Of a stretch of 64,000 nt of DNA, positions 1 through 10,873 are shown in pieces. Numbering within the stretch: the first letter of the stretch is position 1; every line of letters starts with the position of its first letter. Where the stretch lies: contig NZ_BMNE01000007.1 in the NCBI RefSeq assembly GCF_014646295.1, forward strand, positions 186,001 to 250,000. Reading direction: 5' to 3'. The notes below the pieces were generated by a model that was not told where the DNA came from, did no database searches, and worked only from the letters and a program-made list of their open reading frames with translations. A program made the translations under genes and the position numbers. The stretch comes from Nocardia rhizosphaerihabitans. GTDB taxonomy: Bacteria > Actinomycetota > Actinomycetes > Mycobacteriales > Mycobacteriaceae.

Positions 1-525
1 CGCCGGGTGATCTCGCGATAGGTCGGGTCTTCACGCAGCGAGAGGTCGGTGGTCAGCATCGTCGGTGTCCGGCCGGGCCCACCGAACGGGTCCGGGATGA
101 GGCCTTCGCCCGCACCGTCTTTCGGCTTCCACTGCCATGCGCCTGCGGGGCTCTTGGTGAGCTCCCATTCGAAGCCGTACAGGTTCTGCAGGAACCCGTT
201 GCTCCACTGAGTGGGGGTGGCGTCCAGACGACCTCCAGGCCGCTGGTGATGGCGTCCTTGCCCTTGCCCGTGCCGAAAGTGCTCTTCCAGCCCAGGCCTT
301 GCTGCTGGATCGGGGCGGCTTCGGGCTCGGCGCCGACCGAATCCGCGTCGCCCGCGCCGTGGGTCTTGCCGAAGCTGTGACCACCGACGATCAGGGCGGC
401 TGTCTCCTCGTCGTTCATCGCCATGCGGCGGAACGTCTCGCGGATGTCCCGCGCCGCGGCCACGGGATCGGGCGTGCTGTTGGGCCCTTCCGGATTGACA
501 TAGAAGTAGTCGGCTGAACCCTGCC
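1..525 (-). pseudogene. katG: katG catalase-peroxidase fragment, frameshifted
   Basis: The minus strand encodes the middle of a bifunctional catalase-peroxidase. Recognisable pieces are YVNPEGPN, DIRETFRRMAMND, the distal-histidine segment GGHSFGKTHGAG and GLEVVWT. Near position 225 one base is missing: adding one A restores the continuation TPTQWSNGFLQNLYGFEWEL, which then stays open to the window edge (DLSLREDPTYREIT). Upstream of YVNPEGPN the frame meets a stop, so the N-terminal half including the active-site Trp is absent. The gene is cut by the window start, truncated at its 5' end and frameshifted. It is a pseudogene unless the missing base is a sequencing error, and even then the 5' loss remains. 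Confidence 0.85.
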
Positions 526-815
526 CACGGAGTTACTGCATCTCGTAGATCCGTTCTCTCGCGGGTATGCGACATATCGAGTCTCTTTTCGCGAAAGGAG
601 ATGAGCAGCGATGATGGTGGACCAGAACATCGCCATGCCGTGAGCTGGTGAACAGCATGTTCCCGGGCGCGCCGATGATGAGGCATCACGCACCGCTGAA
701 AGCCCGATGCCGTCGACTGCACTGCTTTCGGCGGCATCGGCTTGCGGCGGGATCCCACCGCCTGGGCCGGTGAAGCTGACTTGACTCGACGGGCATCAAT
801 CGGGCCGGTTTCACA

Positions 816-1616
816 ATGATCGCTGTCTTGCTCGTTGAAATCACCTCGGCTGATGGCGGTCGCGGCGAGAATTCAGGCCCGATCCTCATCGGAATACGGC
901 AGGGTGCCCAAGCCTTCGTCCTGGTCGATGACTCGGTGCTGCGCGGCCGAATCGGACGATTGCTTGCCTTTCTGGTCGGTGTGAGTGTGATTGTGTTCGC
1001 GCTCACCGCTGCCATCGACCCCTATCGTCAGACAAGGCAGTTCCACCATGCTCTGCGATGTGAGCAGACCGGAGGCACCTGTTTCACCGAGGAGTCTGTC
1101 TCGATCAGTGAGCGGCGTACTTACGAAACGACTTCCAACGACGACCGGCAGCGACGGCACAACAAGCACCACCAGAACAACCCATTACGAGCTCACATGG
1201 CAGCGCGGCGATGGTTCCCGCCAATCCCACGAGGTGAGCTGGGATCTCTACGACAGGTCTCGAGAGGGCGTGCAAGCGAGTCTGCAGCTGTGGCGCGGGC
1301 AAGTCGTCGGCATCACGGTCGACGGGCGGACGGATACATTCTCACCGAGTGAAGCTGACCTGCTCGGCCTCTGGTTGTGGCCGGCCTTCATCGGTCTCGG
1401 AATTGCATTGTGGGGTCTGCTCCGCTGGTGGGACGGCTGGCTGTCGTCTTTACCGGCTTCTTCACCGTTGTCGGGGCATTACTGCTGGCCACTTCACCGT
1501 CGAAATCGGTCAATACCGCGCGGTGGCAACGAGCTCGTACTCGGCCCCGATCGCTATTTGGGACAGCCTCGTCAGATGCCGAGCCCGGTACGGAGAGTGG
1601 GCCACGAGTCGTGTAG
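816..1616 (+). pseudogene. Two-TM membrane protein gene with two frameshifts
   Basis: Three reading frames together give one protein. A first TM segment (AFLVGVSVIVFALTAAIDPY) is followed by a YRQTRQFHHALRC stretch. After a frameshift near 1133 comes a Thr/Ser-rich linker, HYELTWQRGDGSRQSHEV, and a second TM (LWLWPAFIGLGIALWGLL). After another shift near 1440 the third frame gives VVFTGFFTVVGALLLATSP. This layout (TM, periplasmic beta-like domain, C-terminal TMs) resembles hypothetical membrane proteins common in actinomycetes. I cannot assign a function. The two shifts in 300 bases mean no full-length product as the sequence stands. The N-terminal start is uncertain. Confidence 0.5.
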
Positions 1617-2570
1617 CGCCTGTTGCCAGTACGGCCAGGAATGGGTGCCGAACACTGCGTACCGCACAGTGGGTCGCAGGCCCGCAACCCGCATCAATCC
1701 TTCTACGGTCCGGGTACAGGCCAGTGCGCCTTCCTCCAGGCTGATTGCCCCGGCGAGGTCGAGCGGGTAGGAGAAGCTGGGATCGAAGTCGACATCGGCC
1801 GGGCCCTGCGAGCCATTGCCGACAGACATGTACAACGCAGTGTTGCGAAGGGCGCCCAAGTGTTTCGTGGGATCGTGGGCTGCCCAGCCGGGCGCCAGCG
1901 AGCCGCCCCACATCTTGTCCGGGTTCCCGCCACGGTGATGCACCGCAGCACGGACCATGGGCTGGCCGACGCCGCCCGTGAGCAGACAACCACTGAAGAC
2001 GCCGACGGCCCGGTAGAGGCCAGGGCTACGGAAGGCAAGCGTTGCCGCGGCATGCCCGCCCATCGACAACCCCGCGACCGCGTTCACACCGTTTCCCGAG
2101 AGCTCCCGATTCACCAACGGCGGCAGTTCCCGAGTCAGGAACTGTTCCCACCGGTTGTGACCGAGCGCGTCGTCGTCTTCGAGCCAATCGGTGTAGAACG
2201 TGCCGCCACCGCCGATCGGCATCACCACGTTGACGTTCTTGTCCGCGAAGAAGGCCGGCGCATCGGTGCGCATCGTCCAGGTGCTCTGCGCCTGATCATC
2301 GCGCGCGCCCGTGCCATCGAGCAGATACAGGGTGGGACGTCGTGCGGATCCCCGCGGATGCAGAACGTCCAGGCCGACCACGCGGCCCATCGACGGTGAG
2401 TAGACGTAGATCTGCTCCCAGGTGTCGTTGCGCGCGACGCGATGGTCGATCGTCGCAGTGACAGCATGCGCAGGGCCCGGCGCCAGCAGCGAGGCGAAGA
2501 TGCCAAGGGCCGCTACCGCGCCTAGGATCTGGCGGTGCATCGCGGTGAACCGAGAAGGTGCTGCTGTCAT
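1572..2570 (-). CDS. Antigen-85-type secreted esterase / mycolyltransferase-like
   Basis: This 332-residue alpha/beta-hydrolase of the antigen 85/esterase-D family is probably exported to the cell envelope. A signal peptide is visible (ILGAVAALGIFASLLAPGPAHA). YIYVYSPSMGR-like strands follow, then a YLLDGTGARDD loop and an oxyanion region, the nucleophile elbow GLSMGG, and a late FGTHSWPYW segment that can supply the catalytic His. Family members transfer mycolates or act as diacylglycerol acyltransferases or esterases; the substrate here is unknown. The start is supported by GGAGGA six bases upstream. The gene's 3' end overlaps the end of the frameshifted membrane-protein gene on the other strand. 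It sits downstream of hsp20 on the same strand. Confidence 0.8.
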   Translation of the reverse strand: MTAAPSRFTAMHRQILGAVAALGIFASLLAPGPAHAVTATIDHRVARNDTWEQIYVYSPSMGRVVGLDVLHPRGSARRPTLYLLDGTGARDDQAQSTWTMRTDAPAFFADKNVNVVMPIGGGGTFYTDWLEDDDALGHNRWEQFLTRELPPLVNRELSGNGVNAVAGLSMGGHAAATLAFRSPGLYRAVGVFSGCLLTGGVGQPMVRAAVHHRGGNPDKMWGGSLAPGWAAHDPTKHLGALRNTALYMSVGNGSQGPADVDFDPSFSYPLDLAGAISLEEGALACTRTVEGLMRVAGLRPTVRYAVFGTHSWPYWQQALHDSWPTLRTGLGI

Positions 2571-2639
2571 CAGATCCTCCCGGACCCGGACGGTCGCCGG
2601 ATCCGAAGAGGATACCGTTCCTGTCTCGAATCTTGTTAC

Positions 2640-2820
2640 CCCACAATGGATTCGCGCCTGGCCAGCGCGTTCTCTGGCACCATCGCCCTCGGGCGCCGAT
2701 GGCGTCGATCTCGGCGATCAAGGCTGCGTAGTCGGGATCGAGCGCCACCAACTCGGTGTCACACCACCACGCCCGCCCCAGGCCGGTGTCGTAGCCGTTG
2801 TTGATGACCGAGACCGACAT
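2640..2820 (-). CDS. Small hypothetical protein downstream of hsp20
   Basis: An ATG at 2820 is preceded by a good GGAGGT and lies 20 bases after the hsp20 stop codon, so it is probably co-transcribed with it. The first ~45 residues look protein-like (begins MSVSVINNGYDTGLGRAWW, then LIAEIDAIGA). The open frame actually continues to 2296, out of frame across the start of the esterase gene, and becomes low-complexity. The C-terminal part is therefore probably non-native and the gene may be frameshifted. Function unknown; the end coordinate is my estimate of where the plausible part stops. Confidence 0.35.
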
Positions 2821-2840
2821 CGTCGACCTCCATCACAGGC

Positions 2841-3266
2841 TCAGGCGTTGATGGCCGCCGGTTCGCGGTCGTGGTCGCGGGCGATTTCGATCTTGCGTGG
2901 TTTGGCCTTCTCCGCGACCGGGATCGACAGGCGAAGTACCCCGTTGCGGTAGTCGGCGCGGATCTGGTCGGTATCGAGGCTCTCGCCCAGGAACAGCTGG
3001 CGGCTGAACACCCCGCGCGGGCGCTCCGCGGCGATCATCGACCGGTTCGCGTCCAGGCCCGGCCGCGACGCGCGCACGGTCACCACATTGCGTTCGACGT
3101 CCAGATCCAGCGAGTCCGGGTCGATACCGGGCAGGTCGAACTCGACGACGAACTCGTCACCGTCGCGCCAGGCATCCATCGGCATGGCCGCCGGCTGTAC
3201 CGCTGTGCCGAACACCTGCTGGGTCCACCGGTCCAGATCACGGAAAGGATCGGTGCGCATCAACAT
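2841..3266 (-). CDS. hsp20: Hsp20 / alpha-crystallin small heat-shock protein
   Basis: Small cytosolic ATP-independent holdase of the alpha-crystallin family, 141 residues from the chosen start. An N-terminal DPFRDLDRWTQQVFG segment is followed by the alpha-crystallin domain (EFVVEFDLPGIDPDSLDLDV, then GVFSRQLFLGESLD and YRNGVLRLSIPVAEKAKPRKI, which contains the C-terminal I/V-x-I/V-type signature). I chose the ATG at 3266 because GGAGGT lies seven bases upstream; an ATG 15 bases earlier lacks this spacing. The upstream region carries a strong palindrome and a divergent truncated MerR/HspR-like reading frame, which suggests repressor control. Confidence 0.93.
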   Translation of the reverse strand: MLMRTDPFRDLDRWTQQVFGTAVQPAAMPMDAWRDGDEFVVEFDLPGIDPDSLDLDVERNVVTVRASRPGLDANRSMIAAERPRGVFSRQLFLGESLDTDQIRADYRNGVLRLSIPVAEKAKPRKIEIARDHDREPAAINA

Positions 3267-3310
3267 GGTCGCCACCTCCAACTCACTCCATTCGCGGTAG
3301 TATTTTGATC

Positions 3311-3340
3311 AGATAACCTATGTCATCCGACATAGCTATC
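3311..3340. promoter_or_regulatory. Palindrome in the hsp20 promoter region
   Basis: A perfect 7-bp inverted repeat, CTATGTC-ATCC-GACATAG (3318-3335), is flanked by a further GATA/TATC pair that extends the dyad imperfectly. It lies about 50 bases upstream of hsp20, between it and the divergent HspR-like fragment, in a locally AT-rich stretch. It does not match the HAIR consensus of HspR. A transcription-factor operator is the simplest reading. Confidence 0.55.
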
Positions 3341-3362
3341 ATTTAGCATTCGACCCAGATGA

Positions 3363-3665
3363 GTGCAAGTACCAGAACCAAGTAATCTGGTGGAGAACCA
3401 CAAAATCGAGGTGAGGACGCAGGTGGTCTCCCCACACGACCCGATACCGGCAGCGCAGGCGGTGTACGCGATCTCCGTGGCCGCGGAGCTGGCCGGCATC
3501 GGGGTACAGACCCTGTGCCTGTACGAACCACACGGCCTGGTCACCCCCGCTCGCAGCGCGGGCGGCACCCGCTTAGGGATCCACTCTCACGAACCGTGTC
3601 GGCAGGCGGAGCTCCGGTGTGGGCCTTCTGGCCGCGCCTGTGGCTGGAGCCCGCCGTCTGGATGA
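3363..3665 (+). pseudogene. HspR-like MerR regulator, truncated
   Basis: The frame encodes the start of a MerR-type DNA-binding domain: VYAISVAAELAGIGVQTLCLYE, then HGLVTPARSAGGTR. This is the helix-turn-helix and wing of HspR-type repressors, which control hsp20 or dnaK operons. After GGTR the family pattern (RYS..D) is lost and the frame becomes unrelated, so the rest of the DNA-binding domain and the C-terminal part are missing. GTG at 3423 is an alternative start just before the conserved part. It is divergent from hsp20 and was presumably its regulator. Confidence 0.6.
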
Positions 3666-3692
3666 CGTGGTCGCCCAATCTGTTGGCACTGG

Positions 3693-5426
3693 TCAGGGTA
3701 GCGGCGCGCTCCACCGCAGTACGATGCCGCCTCGCGGGCCGGGCTGGATGGTGAAAGCGCCGCCCATCTCGGTCGCGCGGGCCGCGAGATTGCCCAATCC
3801 GCTTCGGCGCGTGTTCGCCGGGTCGAGGCCGATACCGTCGTCGGAGATCTCGATCGTCACCTCATCACCCACCACGACTTCCACTGCCACAGCGCTGGCT
3901 CGCGCGTGGCGAACGACATTGCTGATCGCCTCCCGCAGCACGGCTTCGACATGCGTCGACAGCGGCGGCTCGAGCACGGTGACCGGCCCGGCGAGTCGCA
4001 CGGTGGTACGCAACCCGGCATCAGCGGTCATCTCCGTGATGATGCTGTGGAGCCGCTTGCGATAGGTCGCGGAGTGGCTCGCGGTGTCGGACTGCAGGTC
4101 GAATATCGAATGCCGGATGTCCTGCACGATAGCCTGGATATCGTCGATGGTCTCGTCCAGGCGCGCCCGTACTTCCACCGCCCTGGTCCGCTGCATCGTG
4201 CTCTGCAACGACAAGCCGACGGCGAACAATCGCTGGATGACGTGATCATGCAAACCACGGGCGATTCGGTCACGATCGGCGTAGACGTCGAGTTCGCGCA
4301 TGCGGCGCTGACTGTCGGCCAGCCGCAACGCCACTGCCGCTTGTTCGGCATAAGTGGCCATCAGCGATTGGTCCACCTCACCGAGTTGGCTGGTACCCAC
4401 CGGGAATACCGACGTCAAGACGCCGGTGACCGTTCCGTTCGCGCGCAGCGGGAGGGTGAGAACCGGCCCGAAATCCTCGATCGAGTCGAAGATCGGATTG
4501 CTGGCCGGGAAGTCCGCGGCGACCGCCTGCCCGGAACGGAACGCTTCGGCCGAATGCGAATCGTTCAGCGGCATACGCTTGCCCACCAAGGATTCGGCAT
4601 CGATGCCTGCGGCCGCGACCACCAGGAGCTCGGTCACCTCCTCGCGGGGCAGATCCGGGTCTTCCGGAAGTGCCAGAAACGTACAGGCCGAGCCGGTGAG
4701 GGAACGGCCGCGTTCGGCGACCAACCCGAGTACATCCTCCGGCACACCACCGGCGAGAAGTTCGGTGGATATGTCCCGGATCGCCTCGAGCCACTGCTGG
4801 CGCACCCGGGACTGCTCGTAGAGCCGGGCGTTCTCGATCGCGATTCCTGCCGCAGCGGCCAATGCCTGCACGACCACTTCGTCATCCTCGGTGAATTCGA
4901 GCCCGCCGGCCTTCTCGGTGAGATAGAGATTCCCGAAGACCTCGCCACGCACCTGTACCGGAACACCGAGGAAGGTCCGCATCGGCGGGTGATTCTCGGG
5001 GAAACCGACCGAGGACGGGTGGTCGGACAAATTCGAGAGCCGAATCGGCTTCGGCTCGGCGATCAGCACTCCCAGCACGCCTCGTCCACGAGGCAGATCC
5101 CCGATCAGCAGGCGGGTTCGATCGTCGATCCCCTCGTTGACGAACGCGGCGAGCTGGCTGCTGGTCTTGTCGGTTTCCCGCACACCCAACGCGCCGTAGC
5201 CGGCGTCGACGAGTTCTATCGCGGTGTGCACGATCGTGCGCAGCGTGTTGTCCAGTTCCAGACCCGCTGTCACCGCGAGCATGGCCTCCATCAACCGGTC
5301 CATCCGGTCTCGGACATCGACGATCTGAGCGATCCGATCCTGGACCTCGCCGAGCAGCTCACGCAAACGCAGCTGCGACAGGGTTTCGGTCACCGGAGGC
5401 CTACCGACCGCCGACGCGTCGTCCAT
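3693..5426 (-). CDS. DevS/DosT-type GAF-GAF sensor histidine kinase
   Basis: This 577-residue cytoplasmic sensor kinase closely follows mycobacterial DevS/DosT in layout. GAF-A spans about 60-205, GAF-B about 225-370, followed by a HisKA_3 dimerisation helix and a HATPase domain. In GAF-A the segment NHPPMRTFLGVPV contains His146, corresponding to the haem-ligating His149 of DevS, so it is expected to sense O2, NO or CO through haem. The phospho-acceptor is His393 in GLHDHVIQRLFAVGL. ATP-binding boxes appear as EAISNVVRHARA, DDGIGLD and GLGNLAARA. No devR/dosR response regulator is adjacent in this window, so its partner must be elsewhere. Neighbouring dormancy-type genes support a hypoxia-sensing role. 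Confidence 0.9.
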   Translation of the reverse strand: MDDASAVGRPPVTETLSQLRLRELLGEVQDRIAQIVDVRDRMDRLMEAMLAVTAGLELDNTLRTIVHTAIELVDAGYGALGVRETDKTSSQLAAFVNEGIDDRTRLLIGDLPRGRGVLGVLIAEPKPIRLSNLSDHPSSVGFPENHPPMRTFLGVPVQVRGEVFGNLYLTEKAGGLEFTEDDEVVVQALAAAAGIAIENARLYEQSRVRQQWLEAIRDISTELLAGGVPEDVLGLVAERGRSLTGSACTFLALPEDPDLPREEVTELLVVAAAGIDAESLVGKRMPLNDSHSAEAFRSGQAVAADFPASNPIFDSIEDFGPVLTLPLRANGTVTGVLTSVFPVGTSQLGEVDQSLMATYAEQAAVALRLADSQRRMRELDVYADRDRIARGLHDHVIQRLFAVGLSLQSTMQRTRAVEVRARLDETIDDIQAIVQDIRHSIFDLQSDTASHSATYRKRLHSIITEMTADAGLRTTVRLAGPVTVLEPPLSTHVEAVLREAISNVVRHARASAVAVEVVVGDEVTIEISDDGIGLDPANTRRSGLGNLAARATEMGGAFTIQPGPRGGIVLRWSAPLP

Positions 5427-5503
5427 GTTCCGGATTCTTCCACGGAACAGCCACCCCCTATCGACCTCGTCGGGAGATCACAGGCGAACTGTGACCTACA
5501 CGT

Positions 5504-5758
5504 TCAAGCCCGGGTCGCGAGAAATTCGACGCACGTGTGGATGGTCGCCAGATTCGGATAGTCGCTTTCGTCGATGCGGATTCCCGTGGCTGTGGTGAGC
5601 CGCTCGACGAAGGTCAGAAAATCCAGGGAATCGAGGTCGAGAGTGGCGCGCAGAGGCGCGTCCGCGGCCAGGTCTGCCAGATCGGCGGCTGGCGCGAAGC
5701 CGCGGAGCGCGCTTCGAACGGTTGCCTCCGCGTCGTCACGAGACAGCGAATCGGACAT
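5504..5758 (-). CDS. Acyl carrier protein
   Basis: An 84-residue acidic acyl carrier protein. The phosphopantetheine attachment Ser44 lies in the LDLDSLDFLTFVERL motif. The ATG at 5758 is preceded by GAGAGGTG. It lies 20 bases after the E2 gene at the end of the acs-E1-E2 operon, which is an unusual place for an ACP. It might accept an acyl group generated by the oxoacid dehydrogenase or by the acyl-CoA synthetase; that is inference. Confidence 0.85.
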   Translation of the reverse strand: MSDSLSRDDAEATVRSALRGFAPAADLADLAADAPLRATLDLDSLDFLTFVERLTTATGIRIDESDYPNLATIHTCVEFLATRA

Positions 5759-5778
5759 GTCGTTCACACCTCTCTGAT

Positions 5779-7125
5779 TCACAACTGCTCCGGGTGTTGC
5801 AGCAGGTCGCCGATCGTATTGAGAAAGCGCGCGCCCACCGCGCCATCGCTCGCACGATGGTCGGCGGACAGGGTGATCGTCACCTGTGGGCGGACTCCGA
5901 GCAGCCCGTTCACCGCGCACGGTCGCTGACTGACGGCTCCGAGGCCGACGATCGCGACCTGTGGCGGGGGGATCACCCCGAACACCGTGTCGACACCGAG
6001 GTCGCCGAGATTCGTAACGGTGATGCTCGCCGGCGCGGCATCCGAGGACAGCAGCCGTGCCGAACGCGCCCGGTCGACCGCACCGCGGAGCCGAACCATC
6101 AGCTCACGAAGCGGGATCGTGTCGGCGCCGACGATGGTGGGAGCGATCAGGCCACCTCCGCGCAGGGAGACGATGACACCGAGATCGACAGACCCGGACG
6201 GATGGAACACATCATCGAACCAGTGGCCGTTGAGCTCGGGCACGGCGAGCGCGGCCAGCGCCACCGCCCGCATTTGCACCGCGGCCATGATCATCCGATC
6301 CTGCACCGGCGCGGCCTCGTTCACCGCGTGCAACCACGCGGTCGCGGCATCGAGATCAATGGTGGCAGACAGATAGTAGTGCGGGATGGTCTGCTTGGAC
6401 CGTGTCATCGCTGTGACCACGGCTCGGCGTATCGCGGCCCGGTCCCGCGGCCCACCGCTCGACGGCGGGGGCGTAGCGACCTCGATGGGCGGCCCCTGTT
6501 CACTTGCCTGCTCGACATCGCCGGATCTGATCGCGCCGTCGGGTCCGGTGCCGTGGAGAGCGGAGAGGTCGACACCGCGGCGGGTCGCCAAGTCACGGGC
6601 ACGTCCGGACGCTCGGATATGGGGTGACGGATGCGTCGCACCGTCGGTCCTGGGGGAATCGGGCGCGATGTCGCGAGCGGCGACGGCGTTGTCGATGTCA
6701 CCGCGCAGAACGCGTCCATCGGGCCCGGAACCGTGAACAGTCGACAGATCGATACCCGCTTCCTGCGCCAAACGCCGGATCAGCGGGGTGGCCCGCACCT
6801 GGTCGATCGGAGTCGGGCCGGTGACCTCTCGCGGCGCGGAGTCACTTGCAGGCTGCTCGAGTGACGAAGGGTGCTCGGTGGCGGGGTGATCGACCGGTCG
6901 AATGGTCGCCAGTACGGTGCCCACCGGCACGGTGGTTCCTTCCGGCACGAGCAGTTCCCCGATGGTTCCGTCTTCGAAGCATTCCACTTCGATCGCGGCC
7001 TTGGTGGTGTCGACCTCTGCGACGATATCGCCCTTGTGCACGACATCGCCGGGACCGACTCGCCATTGCAGCAAGGTGCCCTGCTCCATGTCCGCCCCCA
7101 ACGACGGCATGCGGAACTCGGCCAT
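5779..7125 (-). CDS. 2-oxoacid dehydrogenase E2 (dihydrolipoamide acyltransferase)
   Basis: A 448-residue E2 core of a pyruvate/branched-chain-type dehydrogenase. An N-terminal lipoyl domain has Lys42 in EVDTTKAAIEV. Two successive E3/E1-binding (PSBD) modules follow, around ATPLIRRLAQEAGIDLSTVHG and ASGRARDLATRRGVDLSALHG. The catalytic domain ends with the DHRASDG active-site motif. Most E2 proteins have one PSBD, so the duplication is noteworthy. The ATG at 7125 overlaps the E1-beta stop codon (TGATG), indicating translational coupling. No E3 (lipoamide dehydrogenase) gene is in this window. Confidence 0.92.
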   Translation of the reverse strand: MAEFRMPSLGADMEQGTLLQWRVGPGDVVHKGDIVAEVDTTKAAIEVECFEDGTIGELLVPEGTTVPVGTVLATIRPVDHPATEHPSSLEQPASDSAPREVTGPTPIDQVRATPLIRRLAQEAGIDLSTVHGSGPDGRVLRGDIDNAVAARDIAPDSPRTDGATHPSPHIRASGRARDLATRRGVDLSALHGTGPDGAIRSGDVEQASEQGPPIEVATPPPSSGGPRDRAAIRRAVVTAMTRSKQTIPHYYLSATIDLDAATAWLHAVNEAAPVQDRMIMAAVQMRAVALAALAVPELNGHWFDDVFHPSGSVDLGVIVSLRGGGLIAPTIVGADTIPLRELMVRLRGAVDRARSARLLSSDAAPASITVTNLGDLGVDTVFGVIPPPQVAIVGLGAVSQRPCAVNGLLGVRPQVTITLSADHRASDGAVGARFLNTIGDLLQHPEQL

Positions 7126-8096
7126 CACCCCACCACCTCGCGCACCGCAGCGACGACGTCGGCGGCCTGGGGCAGCGCGGCCTGCTCCAGGTGTGAGGCG
7201 TACGGGATCGGAACCTCGGCCGTGCACACACGGCGCACGGGGGCGTCGAGCTCGTAGTAGGCGTCCTCGGCGGCGCGCGCGGCGATCTCGGCGGCGATCC
7301 CCACACTCCGCCAGCCCTCATCGACGACGACGAGTCGATGAGTTCGGCCCAGCGATTCCAGCACTGTTGCCTCGTCCAATGGTCGCAGGACTCGCAGATC
7401 GATGACCTCGGCAACGATCCCGTCGGCAGCCACTTCTTCCGCGGCTGCCTCCGCCACCCGCAGCGCGCCACCGTAAGCCACGACGGTTACGTCCGAGCCG
7501 CGCCGCCTGATCCGCGCCTGGGTGATATCGGTTGCGCCTGCGCTCTCGTCGAGATCCTCCTCGGAGTTGTACAGGGCGATCGGCTCGAAGATCAGCACCG
7601 GGTCAGGGTCTTGCAGAGCGGTCCACAGCATGCCGCGGGCGTCGGCGACCGTCGCGGCCGAGACCACACGGAGCCCGGGAATATGGGCGTAGAAGGACTC
7701 CAGACTGTGCGAATGCTGGGCTGCCAGCTGCCGTCCCGCGCCGGTGGCCATCCGGATCACCAGCGGGACCGACAGCTGTCCACCGGACATGTGGCGCAGC
7801 GTAGCCGCGTTGTTGAGGATCTGGTCCAGAGCCAGGAGGCTGAAGTTCACGGTCATGATCTCGACGATGGGCCGCAATCCCCCGAGCGCCGCGCCGATGC
7901 CGGCACCGACGAAGCCCGACTCGCTCAACGGGGTGTCTCTGATCCGGCCCGGGCCGAATTCGTCGAGCAGACCCCGGCTGACGCCGAAGCAACCGCCGTA
8001 GGCGCCGACGTCCTCCCCCATCAGGAAGACTCGTTCGTCTCGGATGATCGCCTCGCGCAGCGCTTCACGTACCGCGTCACGGTATGTCGTCGTCAT
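7125..8096 (-). CDS. 2-oxoacid dehydrogenase E1 component, beta subunit
   Basis: A 323-residue transketolase-like E1-beta. It shows the family pattern RDAVREALREAIIRD, FLMGEDVGAYGG, DTPLSESGFVGAGIGAALGG, and a C-terminal transketolase domain with VIDLRVLRPLD and VVDEGW. With E1-alpha it forms the TPP-dependent decarboxylase of an acetoin/pyruvate/branched-chain oxoacid dehydrogenase. Its start overlaps the E1-alpha stop by four bases and its stop overlaps the E2 start. Which oxoacid is used cannot be read from the sequence. Confidence 0.93.
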   Translation of the reverse strand: MTTTYRDAVREALREAIIRDERVFLMGEDVGAYGGCFGVSRGLLDEFGPGRIRDTPLSESGFVGAGIGAALGGLRPIVEIMTVNFSLLALDQILNNAATLRHMSGGQLSVPLVIRMATGAGRQLAAQHSHSLESFYAHIPGLRVVSAATVADARGMLWTALQDPDPVLIFEPIALYNSEEDLDESAGATDITQARIRRRGSDVTVVAYGGALRVAEAAAEEVAADGIVAEVIDLRVLRPLDEATVLESLGRTHRLVVVDEGWRSVGIAAEIAARAAEDAYYELDAPVRRVCTAEVPIPYASHLEQAALPQAADVVAAVREVVG

Positions 8097-9072
8097 GGCA
8101 ACTCCGTGTACACGTAGCGTGTGAGATCTTCGGCCGGTTCGACGGGGGCGGCGTCGGCCACGGCGACAGCGGCGTCGATTTCGTCGTCGGCGGCTCGCTC
8201 GAGCGCTTCGAGATCGTCGTCGCCGAGATCACCCGCGTCGCGCAGGTGGGCGAACAGTGCGGGAATCGGATCTCGCCGGACCCATTGTGCGATCTCGGCC
8301 TTGTCGCGATAGCGGTCTGCGTCGTACAGCGAATGCGCCCGGAAGCGATAGGTTCGCAGCTCGAGGAAGCACGGTCCGCCGCCTCCCCGGATAGTTGCCA
8401 CGGCCCGGTCGGTCGCTGCGGCCACCGCACAGGCATCCATGCCGTCGACCGGCCAGGAGGGCAAGCCGTAGGAGGCGGCGCGCAGGGCCAGGTCGGTCAC
8501 AGCGTGTTCGCGGGCGAGGGCAGTGCCCATCGCGTATCGGTTGTTCTCACACGCGAACAGCACGGGAAGCCGCCACAGCGCCGCCAGATTCAGCGATTCG
8601 TGGAACTCTCCCTCGGCCATCGCGCCGTCGCCGAACAGGCAGACCGTCACCGCGTGTCGTTCCCGGGCGGCGTCCGCCAGGGCCAGCCCCACCGCGATCG
8701 GCAGGCCGCCGGCGACGATGGCATTGCCGCCGTAGAAGCGACGTTCGGCATCGAACAGGTGCATCGATCCGCCGTGCCCACGGCTACAGCCGCTCACGCG
8801 GCCGTACATCTCGGCCATGATCGCGCTCATGGGAACACCGCGCGCGAGCGCGTGCCCGTGTTCGCGATAGGTCGACACCACCGCGTCCTCGGGTGCGAGA
8901 GCGCTGAGCACGCCCGCTGCGACCGCCTCCTCACCGATGTACAGATGGAGAAATCCGCGAATGGTTCCCTCGCTGTAGAGCTGGACGCAGCGTTCCTCGA
9001 ATCGGCGGATGCGGACCATCTGACGCAGCAGATCGATGCGCTGCGCGCTGTCCGGCGGGTGGTCGGGGCGGG

Positions 9073-9076
<4 letters not shown>
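8093..9076 (-). CDS. 2-oxoacid dehydrogenase E1 component, alpha subunit
   Basis: A 327-residue E1-alpha with the TPP-binding motif GDGAMAEGEFHESLNLA ending in CENN. Other family signatures are YIGEEAVAAGV, YREHGHALARG and RGHGGSMHLFD (PDH/acetoin-dehydrogenase type). It directly precedes E1-beta with a four-base overlap and follows the acyl-CoA synthetase gene with a four-base overlap. The five genes therefore form one translationally coupled operon. Confidence 0.93.
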
Positions 9077-10863
<1,787 letters not shown>

Positions 10864-10873
10864 TTCCGTCCTT

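Noticed and set aside
3906..5561. 551-residue open frame on the plus strand
   Set aside because: It is antisense to the DevS-like kinase. Its composition is Arg/Gln-rich without any domain; it is a high-GC shadow frame.
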